From: Flavobacteriaceae bacterium UBA3440
Lineage (GTDB): Bacteria; Bacteroidota; Bacteroidia; Flavobacteriales; Flavobacteriaceae
Length of the DNA: 6,046 nucleotides
Reading direction: 5' to 3'
Assembly (NCBI GenBank): GCA_002378585.1
Contig: DFSJ01000065.1
Location: 1-6,046, forward strand
Shown here: positions 1 to 6,046 of the stretch, piece by piece
How positions within the stretch are numbered: the stretch's first letter is position 1
Layout: each line of letters opens with the position of its first letter
Program-made: the position numbers and the translations under genes
Notes under the pieces: generated by a model
What the model saw: the letters and a program-made list of their open reading frames with translations, nothing else
Databases searched by the model: none
What the model was told of the DNA's origin: nothing

Positions 1-414
1 TCGTACGACACCATCGCGCAATTACCTTTCCATATTCCATTTTATGGAGATCACGTAAGCTTGTTCCCCATTCTAGCTTCCATTGCCATTTTCTTTTATA
101 TGATGATGACCACTGGGCAAAACATGCCGACTCAACCTGGCATGCCGAATATGAAATTCATCATTTATCTATCTCCGGTAATGATGTTGTTTTTCTTTAA
201 CTCTTATGCGAGTGGATTGAGTTTGTATTACTTTGTGTCTAACTTGATTACTATTTTAATCATGTTGGTCATCAAGCATTTCATTTTAGATGAACAGAAA
301 ATACATGCCCAAATCGAGTTCAATAAGCAACAACCAAAGAAGGAAAGCGGATTTCAACGCAAAATGAGGGAGTTGATGGAACAAGCTGAAACCCAGAAGA
401 AACTTAAAAAATAG
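1..414 (+). CDS. yidC: Membrane protein insertase YidC, C-terminal part (5'-truncated by window edge)
   Basis: YidC is the inner-membrane insertase of the YidC/Oxa1/Alb3 family. It folds and inserts membrane proteins alone or with SecYEG. The reading frame is open from base 1 (SYDTIAQLPFHIPFYGDHVS) to the TAG at 412-414, so 137 C-terminal residues are visible and most of the protein, including its periplasmic domain, lies outside. A hydrophobic helix starts near visible residue 21 (FPILASIAIFFYMMM). A loop rich in Met, Pro and Gly follows, then two further hydrophobic segments, FIIYLSPVMMLFFF and YYFVSNLITILIMLVI, matching the last transmembrane helices of the family. The SGLSLYYFVSN stretch is a typical YidC signature. 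The tail is cytoplasmic, strongly basic and rich in Lys and Gln, as expected for the ribosome-contacting end. A TTG at 61 lies inside the conserved domain and is not a start. mnmA follows after 6 bases, suggesting co-transcription. Confidence 0.96.
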   Translation, partial: SYDTIAQLPFHIPFYGDHVSLFPILASIAIFFYMMMTTGQNMPTQPGMPNMKFIIYLSPVMMLFFFNSYASGLSLYYFVSNLITILIMLVIKHFILDEQKIHAQIEFNKQQPKKESGFQRKMRELMEQAETQKKLKK

Positions 415-420
415 TTCGTT

Positions 421-1632
421 ATGTCCATAGGGACTACCCACAAACCTAAAGTGGTTGTCGGCCTTTCTGGAGGGGTAGATTCCTCTGTGGCAGCCTACCT
501 TCTTTTGGCTGAGGGGTATGACGTGATCGGGTTATTTATGAAGAATTGGCACGATGATTCGGTGACCATATCCAATGAATGCCCTTGGCTTGAAGACAGC
601 AACGATGCCCTAATCGTCGCACAGAAATTAGGGATTCCTTTCCAAACAATTGACTTAAGCGCCACCTATAAAGAGCGTATTGTCGATTATATGTTTGCTG
701 AGTATGCCGCTGGAAGAACACCGAATCCAGATGTGCTTTGCAACCGTGAAATTAAGTTTGATGTTTTTCTTCAAGTCGCACTTGGTTTAGGTGCGGATTA
801 TGTAGCGACGGGTCATTACTGTCGCAAAGAAACCACGGGTGATGGAGGTGTGTTGACCCATCACTTATTGTCCGGCCTAGACCCTCATAAAGATCAGTCC
901 TATTTTTTGTGTCAGTTAAATCAAGAGCAGCTCGCTCGAAGTTTGTTCCCGATCGGAGGTTTGATGAAGTCTGAGGTCAGGGAGATAGCGAGAGCTCAAG
1001 GATTGATCACCGCTGAAAAAAAAGATTCTCAGGGTCTGTGTTTTATAGGCAAAGTGCGGCTGCCCGAATTTTTACAGCAACAACTTAAGCCCAATCCCGG
1101 GCGTATTGTCGAGATATCAACAGCGCATCCCTGTTACTCAGAACCTTTTACAGGAGAAATCAACACGGTGGAAGATGCAGAAAAAGCCGCCATTCCATGG
1201 ACCTATACTCCAGAGATGGGTATCGATAAAGGAGCGCATAGTGGGGCACATTATTTTACCGTCGGACAGCGCAAAGGGTTGGATGTTGGTGGGACACCTT
1301 TAGCTTTGTATGTGGTAGACACCGATGTAGTCCGAAATGTTATTTATGTAGGCCAAGGGAATGATCACCCAGGTCTATGGCGAAGGGCACTGAAAATCAA
1401 TCAAGAGGAAATGCATTGGGTGCGCCCTGATCTTGCCTTATCTCCGGGTCAATCTATGGAGGTAATGGCTCGTATTCGATACAGGCAACCTTTACAACAA
1501 GGGGTTATTTGGCGTGGTGAAGCGGATTATTTTCTGAGTTTTTCTGCCCCTCAATCCGCCATTACTCAAGGACAGTTTTCCGCCCTGTACTTAGGAGAAG
1601 AGCTGATTGCATCTGGGGTGATTGCCCGTTAA
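421..1632 (+). CDS. mnmA: tRNA-specific 2-thiouridylase MnmA
   Basis: MnmA is a cytoplasmic enzyme that uses ATP and a relayed persulfide to 2-thiolate U34 in the Lys, Glu and Gln tRNAs. Visible signatures are the PP-loop SGGVDSS at residues 16-22, FMKNW at 39-43, and [13 protein letters not shown] at 102-114 with the nucleophilic Cys107. DYVATGHY follows at 127-133 and [10 protein letters not shown] at 202-211 with the second catalytic Cys207. These cysteines correspond to Cys102 and Cys199 of E. coli. [11 protein letters not shown] at 277-287 opens the central and beta-barrel regions, which end with PQSAITQGQ. The length is 403 residues against 368 in E. coli; much of the excess is a segment around 232-272 before GAHYFT, which I recall as common in Bacteroidota. 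The ATG start fits the N-terminus of the family, with the PP-loop beginning at residue 16. No Shine-Dalgarno is evident in the 6-base gap after yidC. The stop overlaps the convergent isomerase gene by four bases. Confidence 0.97.
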   Translation: MSIGTTHKPKVVVGLSGGVDSSVAAYLLLAEGYDVIGLFMKNWHDDSVTISNECPWLEDSNDALIVAQKLGIPFQTIDLSATYKERIVDYMFAEYAAGRTPNPDVLCNREIKFDVFLQVALGLGADYVATGHYCRKETTGDGGVLTHHLLSGLDPHKDQSYFLCQLNQEQLARSLFPIGGLMKSEVREIARAQGLITAEKKDSQGLCFIGKVRLPEFLQQQLKPNPGRIVEISTAHPCYSEPFTGEINTVEDAEKAAIPWTYTPEMGIDKGAHSGAHYFTVGQRKGLDVGGTPLALYVVDTDVVRNVIYVGQGNDHPGLWRRALKINQEEMHWVRPDLALSPGQSMEVMARIRYRQPLQQGVIWRGEADYFLSFSAPQSAITQGQFSALYLGEELIASGVIAR

Positions 1633-2423
1633 TAGGCCACGGCTTTTCGAATAACGACATTTTGAATCGGCCAATCTCCGCTTTCCACGGCAACAGAATT
1701 TATTTTATCCACGGTATCCATCCCTTCGACCACTCTGCCAAATGGCGTATATCCTGCATCTAAATGGTACGACCCTGGCTGGGTCACCACGATAAAAAAC
1801 TCATAAGGGGAGGCCAATTGGTGCGGGTTATTTATGTCGCTACTTGGCATAGATACAACACCTCGGTGGTGTTTAAATCCTTTGTCAGTGACTGGAGGCA
1901 ATAAATAACGCCCAATTTCTTTTCTTTTTTTTGCAATACCTCCGTGGTCGGCATTTCCTCCCTGAATAATAAAGCCTTTCACAATACGATGAAAGTAGGT
2001 CTCATCGAAGTATCCTTTTTTAGTCAGGTATATAAAATTAGATTTATGATACGGTACTTCATCGAAAAGCTCAATCACGATGTTTCCATAGGATGTCTCC
2101 AAGCGGACATATTTTTCCTTCACCAGTTTTTGGTAGTGAAAAAAGAATTCTATCGCATTTTCCTCTGTGATTTTGAAGTCTTGAAGAGATGGTTCTATGC
2201 CTACCGCTTCTTCAATAGTCCATGTTTTTTTTGCAGGAGTTGATAGCGTATCCAGTACTATGGAGTCTGACTTGGTGGCGATCGAATTTTGGTTGGGATT
2301 TTTTTCCCCTGGAGTTACGGGTTTATCCCTGGGATCTTGACAATTAATGAGCAGGGAAAAAAGCCCCAAATAAAGAAGATAAATACTAAATTGTGGTATG
2401 GATTTTAGTGTTTTCTCGGACAT
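1629..2423 (-). CDS. Cyclophilin-type peptidyl-prolyl cis-trans isomerase, putative lipoprotein
   Basis: Cyclophilins catalyse cis-trans isomerisation of Xaa-Pro bonds and assist protein folding. The 264-residue product starts with a charged segment and a hydrophobic stretch (residues 13-27) ending in LLIN-Cys28, so it is probably a lipoprotein in the envelope. Asn before the cysteine is an unusual lipobox residue, making the lipidation call tentative. A polar, Pro/Asn/Ser-rich linker runs to about residue 65, then a short helical stretch leads into the cyclophilin fold at about 106-262. [14 protein letters not shown] at 144-157 supplies the catalytic Arg146, Phe151 and Gln154. EFFIV at 208-212 and the HLD at 220-222 followed by FGRVVEGMD match later core motifs. 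The region usually reading NSNGSQFF is replaced by [13 protein letters not shown], so this is a divergent subgroup. The first in-frame ATG is at 2423, inside the divergent Nudix gene. No later ATG precedes the signal-like segment, so this start is preferred. No terminator is visible beyond its stop. Confidence 0.93.
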   Translation of the reverse strand: MSEKTLKSIPQFSIYLLYLGLFSLLINCQDPRDKPVTPGEKNPNQNSIATKSDSIVLDTLSTPAKKTWTIEEAVGIEPSLQDFKITEENAIEFFFHYQKLVKEKYVRLETSYGNIVIELFDEVPYHKSNFIYLTKKGYFDETYFHRIVKGFIIQGGNADHGGIAKKRKEIGRYLLPPVTDKGFKHHRGVVSMPSSDINNPHQLASPYEFFIVVTQPGSYHLDAGYTPFGRVVEGMDTVDKINSVAVESGDWPIQNVVIRKAVAY

Positions 2424-3039
2424 AGCCTCAAAATTAAAACATTTGCCGTTACCGGGTATAGCTGCACAAGGTAAAATGACCCATCCGTTGCGCTATCAAC
2501 AGATGATCCGAGAAAATCCAGATCAATATAGTCCTAAACACGCCGCTGTACTGGCCTTGTTTTATCCTGACCAGAACAATCATACACATTTGTTGTTGAT
2601 TAAACGGGCAGTCGATGGACAGACACATTCAGGTCAAATTGCTTTTCCCGGTGGACGTCGCGAACTATGTGACCCAGACCATCTATCAACGGCTCTGCGC
2701 GAGGCTAGGGAAGAGGTAGGCATTCAACCGGAATTGATCCGTGAAATCACGCCATTAACCCCCCTATATATTCCGCCCTCAAATCATTTGGTTTACCCGT
2801 TTATGGGCCTATATCCCCATAATCAATTTGTCAAGGATGCACGTGAAGTAGAAGAATTGATTCCCTGGTCTACAGAAACATTTATAGAATTCCCAAAGTA
2901 TACCGAACATGTAGTAACTACAGATACTGGAATAAAATTGAGTTTCCCGGCTTTTGATGCCCATGGACAAACCGTATGGGGAGCTACCGCGATGGTGTTG
3001 AGTGAAATAAGGGCGCTACTCACAGAGGTAGTCTCTTAA
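2398..3039 (+). CDS. Nudix hydrolase, CoA pyrophosphatase (NudL/YeaB-like)
   Basis: Probable coenzyme A diphosphatase that splits CoA or its derivatives into 4'-phosphopantetheine and 3',5'-ADP in the cytoplasm. The 213-residue protein has the CoA-specific element upstream of the Nudix box: LLLIKRA at 65-71, then HSGQIAFPGG at 77-86, matching the UPF0035 (NuCoA) signature. The Nudix helix ALREAREEVGI at 99-109 follows with metal-binding glutamates 102, 105 and 106. The spacing from the second Gly of FPGG to the Arg of RE is 15 residues, the same as in E. coli NudL as I recall it. WGATAMVLSEI at 194-204 matches the WGMTA-type C-terminal motif. The ATG at 2398 is supported by family resemblance: PLPGIAAQGKM at 17-27 resembles the N-terminal region of flavobacterial homologues. 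This start places the first 26 bases inside the divergent isomerase gene. No clear ribosome binding site precedes it. Substrate specificity is inferred from motifs only. Confidence 0.93.
   Translation: MDFSVFSDIASKLKHLPLPGIAAQGKMTHPLRYQQMIRENPDQYSPKHAAVLALFYPDQNNHTHLLLIKRAVDGQTHSGQIAFPGGRRELCDPDHLSTALREAREEVGIQPELIREITPLTPLYIPPSNHLVYPFMGLYPHNQFVKDAREVEELIPWSTETFIEFPKYTEHVVTTDTGIKLSFPAFDAHGQTVWGATAMVLSEIRALLTEVVS
2429..2436 (-). promoter_or_regulatory. Candidate Bacteroidota -7 promoter box (TAATTTTG) for the isomerase gene
   Basis: Read on the minus strand, TAATTTTG exactly fits the TAnnTTTG -7 consensus of Bacteroidota sigma-ABfr promoters and ends five bases before the ATG at 2423. Transcription would then begin at or within a few bases of the start codon, giving a leaderless or nearly leaderless message. 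I see no TTTG or TTG -33 element at normal spacing: the nearest upstream TTG is about 30 bases from the box. The box lies within the Nudix coding sequence. The short, AT-rich motif could be chance. Confidence 0.33.
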
Positions 3040-3045
3040 AATGTG

Positions 3046-3053
3046 TATTTTTG
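3046..3053 (+). promoter_or_regulatory. Candidate Bacteroidota -7 promoter box (TATTTTTG) for the acyltransferase gene
   Basis: TATTTTTG matches TAnnTTTG exactly and sits in the only non-coding space between the Nudix and acyltransferase genes, ending eight bases before the ATG at 3062. The sequence between box and start is ACCCCTAA. This placement, with a very short leader, is one I recognise from flavobacterial genes. No convincing TTG -33 element is present upstream, so the promoter may be weak or the match fortuitous. If real, the acyltransferase has its own promoter even though it directly follows the Nudix gene. Confidence 0.42.
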
Positions 3054-3061
3054 ACCCCTAA

Positions 3062-3892
3062 ATGGAACGTATGCTGTTGTTGAAGAAAAATCCTTTTGGC
3101 CATTATTTGGTGTTAAAAAAGTGGTTGATTCGTTATTTAGGAGCGTTGACACATCAACGATATAAAGGGTTTAACAAACTACAGATTGAAGGGTCTGAAG
3201 TGATACGCCAACTCCCTGAGACCAATGTTCTGTTTGTGAGCAATCACCAGACTTATTTCGCAGATGTGGTAGCCATGTTTCACGTGTTTAATGCGAGTCT
3301 TAAGGGTAGGGTGGATTCGATTGAGAATGTGGCTTACCTGTGGAATCCTAAACTTAATCTGTACTACGTTGCTGCCGCTGAGACCATGAAACAGAGTCTT
3401 TTGGCTAAAATACTTGCCTATGCAGGTTCTATAAGTATTGAACGCACTTGGAGAGCAGAAGGACAGGATGTTAATCGACAGGTTAAAATGAGCGATATCA
3501 CCAACATTGGTCGCGCCCTTGAAGATGGTTGGGTGATTACTTTTCCTCAAGGAACCACCACACCTTGGAAACCTATACGAAAGGGTACAGCCCACATCAT
3601 TAAAAAGTATAAGCCTGTGGTGGTCCCCGTGGTGATCGATGGTTTTAGAAGATCGTTTGACAAAAAAGGGCTGTTGGTAAAAAAGAAAGGGATTCTTCAA
3701 TCCATGGTGATTAAGCCACCTATGGAAATTGATTATGAACTGGATACGGTCGAACAGATCGTAGAAAAAATTGAGTTTGCAATTGAGCAACACCCTTCAT
3801 TCCTCAAGGTATTAATGCCAGAGCAAATAGCTCAGATGGAAGAAGAAAACCAGCTAAGGCGATACAGTGCATCACAAAAAAAACGCTCCTAA
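3062..3892 (+). CDS. PlsC-superfamily acyltransferase with variant motifs (HX5D, FPQGT)
   Basis: Membrane-associated glycerolipid-type acyltransferase of the LPLAT/PlsC superfamily; 1-acyl-glycerol-3-phosphate acyltransferase is the default annotation. The motif order fits the family. LFVSNHQTYFADVV at 57-70 is block I with His62 and Asp68, GSISIERT at 122-129 is block II, VITFPQGTTTPWKP at 158-171 is block III, and VVVPVVIDGFRRSF at 186-199 is block IV. Two departures stand out: block I reads HX5D rather than HX4D, and block III has FPQGT instead of FPEGT. I recall close flavobacterial homologues with the same sequence, so these look lineage-specific rather than inactivating, but the acceptor may not be lysophosphatidic acid. 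There is no long hydrophobic N-terminal helix; the N-terminus is basic and amphipathic. A second Met lies at residue 4. The C-terminal tail is polar, and its last codons form part of the downstream terminator. Physical neighbour of a CoA-handling Nudix gene. Confidence 0.88.
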   Translation: MERMLLLKKNPFGHYLVLKKWLIRYLGALTHQRYKGFNKLQIEGSEVIRQLPETNVLFVSNHQTYFADVVAMFHVFNASLKGRVDSIENVAYLWNPKLNLYYVAAAETMKQSLLAKILAYAGSISIERTWRAEGQDVNRQVKMSDITNIGRALEDGWVITFPQGTTTPWKPIRKGTAHIIKKYKPVVVPVVIDGFRRSFDKKGLLVKKKGILQSMVIKPPMEIDYELDTVEQIVEKIEFAIEQHPSFLKVLMPEQIAQMEEENQLRRYSASQKKRS

Positions 3893-3904
3893 AGGAGCGT
3901 TTTT
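3879..3904. terminator. Bidirectional intrinsic terminator between convergent genes
   Basis: An 11-bp perfect stem is formed by 3879-3889 (AAAAACGCTCC) and 3894-3904 (GGAGCGTTTTT), with a TAAA loop. The G+C-rich core is flanked by T runs in both directions: five T at 3900-3904 on the plus strand and eight T on the minus strand (complement of A 3876-3883). It can therefore end transcription of both the acyltransferase gene and the M20 hydrolase gene. The acyltransferase stop TAA occupies 3890-3892 in the loop, and the stop codon of the minus-strand gene begins only three bases from the stem. Confidence 0.92.
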
Positions 3905-3907
3905 CAT

Positions 3908-5326
3908 TTAGTTTCTGTAGTCCAGTGCAGGAGTCCTATCTCCAATTAAAGGGGTGTACGTGAAATTTTTACCCCTTCTTTGAATAAACTCAACTTTAGC
4001 TTGTTCGATCAATTTGGGTTTTTCGAACAATTCAATAGCACTTAAGGTAATCGTTTTTGCAGCGACCATCATTCCTTTGTGCGCTATGCTAGTTTTTCCA
4101 GCAGCTACAGCTTGCCAACTGTGTGAGGGAGTACCCGGAGCCCATGTAGCAATGCGCATACCCACTGTGGGAACAGCAAAACTCACATCGCCTACATCTG
4201 TTGATCCACCCGGAGTGCCCACTTCTTTAAAAGGAACAATTTTTTCAGCGGTACTAATCGGCAGTGGTTTTTCCAAGGTTTTAAAGATGCTCTCAGCAAA
4301 TTCTTTCTCTGATTCACTATAACTATATCCACCGACTTGAACCAACTTCTCATGAACCATGCGTTGTAATGTCAAATTGGGTAGTAATTCGTGCGTGCCG
4401 CCAATAATTTCATAGTCCATTTGGGTTTCAGTACCCAGGGCAGCCCCCTCAGCAGCTTTAACAATCCGGTCAAAAATGTTCATGACCACTTGACGATCTT
4501 TATCGCGAGCGTAGTAATAGACCTCTGCAAAGTTGGGAACTACATTGGGCGCTTTGCCTCCGTCTGTAATGACGTAGTGAATACGAGATCCATCGGGAAT
4601 GTGTTCACGCATCATGTTCACCATCATGTTCATCGCTTCAACGGCATCCAAGGCTGAACGTCCCTGATCTGGTGCAGCTGCAGCATGTGCAGAGATTCCT
4701 CTAAATCTAAACTTAGCCGACTTGTTGGCCAGTGATGCTGCAGCTGAGGCACTGTGTGTGGATGCTGGATGCCAGTGCAGCACTACATCCACCTCATTAA
4801 ACAAACCCTCACGGACCATATATACTTTTCCAGAACCCCCTTCTTCAGCAGGACACCCGAAAAATTTAATTTTACCCGGAGTACCTGTCCGGGATAAAAA
4901 GTTTTTCACTTCTATGGCTGCTGCAACAGAGGCCGTTCCAAATAAATGGTGCCCGCATCCGTGCCCTGCTACACCTCCAGCAGATGCCAACATAGGAATC
5001 GCCTGTTGGGAAAGTCCAGGAAGTGCGTCGTATTCACCTAAAATGCCTAGCGTGGGCCCTGATTCTCCGTATTCTGCGACAAATGCAGTCGGAATTCCCG
5101 CTACGCCCATAGTAATTTTAAATCCTTGTTTTCTGAGTGTTTCAGCCAATAAAGCACTGCTTTGTACTTCTTGATAACCCATTTCGGCCCAGTCCCAAAT
5201 CTGGTCTGAGATAGCGGCATATTCAGCCGCTTTTTTAGTCAATGATTGAAGTTCTGGCGTGGTTTTCTGAGCCCATAATCCGGTGTACATCCCTAAGAAT
5301 ACACACCACATCCATTTATTGGTCAT
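3908..5326 (-). CDS. Exported M20-family amidohydrolase, AbgB-like
   Basis: Zinc-type amidohydrolase/peptidase of family M20, closest in layout to subunit B of p-aminobenzoyl-glutamate hydrolase (AbgB), which cleaves amide-linked acyl-amino acids. The 472-residue product begins with a short hydrophobic segment ending GLWAQ near residue 20, a likely signal peptide. This suggests a periplasmic or surface site, unlike cytoplasmic E. coli AbgB. Metal-site motifs are GEYDALPG at 97-104, GHGCGHHLFGTA at 121-132 with Cys124 and His126, PAEEGGSGK at 159-167 with Glu161 and Glu162, HWHP at 184-187, and SHSWQ at 401-405 with His402. The dimerisation (lid) domain starts near FRGISAHAAAAPDQGRSA (208-225) and runs to about 320. 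The residue after CGH is His where I recall Asn in AbgB and Asp in many M20D enzymes. xerD lies 30 bases upstream on the same strand, so read-through is possible. The substrate cannot be told from sequence; a scavenged peptide or N-acyl amino acid is plausible. Confidence 0.9.
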   Translation of the reverse strand: MTNKWMWCVFLGMYTGLWAQKTTPELQSLTKKAAEYAAISDQIWDWAEMGYQEVQSSALLAETLRKQGFKITMGVAGIPTAFVAEYGESGPTLGILGEYDALPGLSQQAIPMLASAGGVAGHGCGHHLFGTASVAAAIEVKNFLSRTGTPGKIKFFGCPAEEGGSGKVYMVREGLFNEVDVVLHWHPASTHSASAAASLANKSAKFRFRGISAHAAAAPDQGRSALDAVEAMNMMVNMMREHIPDGSRIHYVITDGGKAPNVVPNFAEVYYYARDKDRQVVMNIFDRIVKAAEGAALGTETQMDYEIIGGTHELLPNLTLQRMVHEKLVQVGGYSYSESEKEFAESIFKTLEKPLPISTAEKIVPFKEVGTPGGSTDVGDVSFAVPTVGMRIATWAPGTPSHSWQAVAAGKTSIAHKGMMVAAKTITLSAIELFEKPKLIEQAKVEFIQRRGKNFTYTPLIGDRTPALDYRN

Positions 5327-5356
5327 AAGTTATAGTTTTATTTAAATATAATTAAT

Positions 5357-6046
5357 TCAGCTCCTGGGATGAAATTTTTTTAGCACAGAAGCTAATTTAC
5401 TTCGGTCTACATGCATGTAAATCTCTGTTGTGGTAATGCTTTGGTGGCCCAGCATCTGTTGAATAGATCGTAAATCCGCTCCGTTTTCCAAAAGATGCGT
5501 GGCAAATGAGTGCCTAAAAGTGTGCGGGCTTATTTTTTTTGATATACCTATTTTTATACCGAGTTGCTTGATGATGGTAAACACCATAGCCCGAGTCAGC
5601 GGGGCATTACGCCGATTAAAAAATAAAAAATCTTCATACCCTTTTTTTGGATCCCACAAGTGTCTTAACTCATTTTGATACCTGATGATGCAACGAGCAT
5701 TGAAGTCGCTCAGGGGCACTAACCGTTCTTTATTTCCCTTGCCCAATACCCGAATGAATCCCTCTTTGAAAAATAAATCGGAACATTTGAGTTGAACTAA
5801 TTCGCTAACCCTAAGACCACATCCATACAAAGTTTCCAACATAGTGTAATTTCGCTCCCCTTCTTTGGTACTTCGGTCAATAGATTCAATTAATCGGTTG
5901 ATTTCTTGCTCGGATAGGGTGTCTGGAAGTTTTCTGCCCAATCGAGGTCGCTCAGTGATGCGCATTGGATGGTCAGTTCTCCATTGTTCCAACAATAAAT
6001 ACTGAAAAAAACCCTTGGCAGAAGTGATCATTCTAGCTGATGTTGC
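5357..6046 (-). CDS. xerD: Site-specific tyrosine recombinase XerD (5'-truncated by window edge)
   Basis: XerD acts with XerC at dif to resolve chromosome dimers, normally under FtsK control. The minus-strand frame is open to base 6046 (ATSAR precedes the Met at 6031), so that Met is internal and roughly 70 N-terminal residues lie outside. Numbering from that Met, the catalytic set is complete: Arg74 in GCGLRVSEL, Lys98 in GKGNKERLVPL, His170 and Arg173 in SPHTFRHSFATHLL, His196 in MLGHQSITTTEIY, and nucleophile Tyr205. These spacings are identical to E. coli XerD (148, 172, 244, 247, 270, 279), with no insertion or deletion. The C-terminus KKFHPRS resembles the HHPRA end of E. coli XerD, which favours XerD over XerC or a phage integrase. 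No attachment-site repeats or mobile cargo are visible nearby, supporting a chromosomal housekeeping role. The 30-base gap to the next gene on the strand is AT-rich and has no clear terminator. Confidence 0.94.
   Translation of the reverse strand, partial: ATSARMITSAKGFFQYLLLEQWRTDHPMRITERPRLGRKLPDTLSEQEINRLIESIDRSTKEGERNYTMLETLYGCGLRVSELVQLKCSDLFFKEGFIRVLGKGNKERLVPLSDFNARCIIRYQNELRHLWDPKKGYEDFLFFNRRNAPLTRAMVFTIIKQLGIKIGISKKISPHTFRHSFATHLLENGADLRSIQQMLGHQSITTTEIYMHVDRSKLASVLKKFHPRS

Noticed and set aside
61..414. TTG at 61 as the start of a small membrane protein
   Set aside because: The upstream frame stays open to base 1 and encodes conserved YidC sequence, so this is the interior of a truncated gene.
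1016..1023. Eight-base A/T runs inside genes (1016-1023, 1925-1932, 3876-3883, 5533-5540) as possible slippage or phase-variation sites
   Set aside because: All frames are intact, the runs mostly encode Lys or sit in a terminator, and runs of this length are expected in moderately AT-rich DNA.
1944..2243. 99-codon plus-strand frame opposite the isomerase
   Set aside because: Shadow of the cyclophilin coding sequence; no family resemblance.
2337..2397. TTGACA followed by AT-rich sequence as a promoter for the Nudix gene
   Set aside because: TTGACA is a sigma70-type -35, not the Bacteroidota element, and no TAnnTTTG box occurs at suitable spacing before 2398; TAAATTGT is only a partial match.
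3179..3793. 204-codon open frame on the minus strand opposite the acyltransferase
   Set aside because: It lies wholly antisense to a well-supported gene, its translation is His/Phe-rich without recognisable motifs, and it is explained by codon use on the other strand.
4722..5174. 150-codon plus-strand frame opposite the M20 hydrolase (also shorter ones at 4014-4322 and 4391-4657)
   Set aside because: Antisense to conserved metal-site regions of the hydrolase; low-complexity Ala/Pro/Ser translation with no domain.
5327..5356. AT-rich gap with the palindrome TATTTAAATA (5339-5348) as an operator or a dif site next to xerD
   Set aside because: A 10-base all-AT palindrome is expected by chance here, and dif is a 28-base site with XerC and XerD arms that I cannot recognise in a 30-base gap.
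5357..6031. XerD beginning at the Met at 6031
   Set aside because: The frame continues upstream to the window edge, and alignment by catalytic spacing places this Met near residue 75 of a normal XerD.

Overview
The window looks like an ordinary chromosomal housekeeping stretch from a member of Bacteroidota, most likely a flavobacterial lineage. Four things point there: the YidC C-terminus closely resembles flavobacterial YidC; MnmA carries the extra central segment I associate with that phylum; two start codons sit just downstream of TAnnTTTG boxes, the -7 element of Bacteroidota promoters; and clear Shine-Dalgarno sequences are lacking. The assignment is inference from remembered families, not from a search. 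Seven protein genes fill almost the whole window. I see no RNA gene, CRISPR array, insertion sequence, integron or phage module.

Layout. 1-1632, plus strand: the 3' end of yidC, then complete mnmA 6 bases later, probably one transcript. 1629-2423, minus strand: a putative lipoprotein with a cyclophilin-type peptidyl-prolyl isomerase domain. Its stop codon shares a TTAA with the mnmA stop, and its 5' end overlaps the divergent next gene by 26 bases. 2398-3892, plus strand: a CoA-pyrophosphatase-type Nudix hydrolase, then, after a 22-base gap holding a promoter-like box, a PlsC-superfamily acyltransferase. A bidirectional intrinsic terminator at 3879-3904 lies between this gene and the convergent block. 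3908-6046, minus strand: the 5'-truncated xerD recombinase gene, then 30 bases further on an exported AbgB-type M20 amidohydrolase.

The genes do not form one pathway. They cover membrane protein insertion (YidC), tRNA wobble thiolation (MnmA), envelope protein folding (the isomerase), CoA turnover and lipid acylation (Nudix and acyltransferase), an exported hydrolase, and chromosome dimer resolution (XerD). The only plausible thematic link is Nudix plus acyltransferase, as CoA and acyl metabolism, and that link is weak.

I did not find a previously undescribed system. The points most worth a second look are the acyltransferase with HX5D and FPQGT in place of HX4D and FPEGT, the terminator that encodes the last codons of that gene, and the divergent gene pair with overlapping 5' ends.
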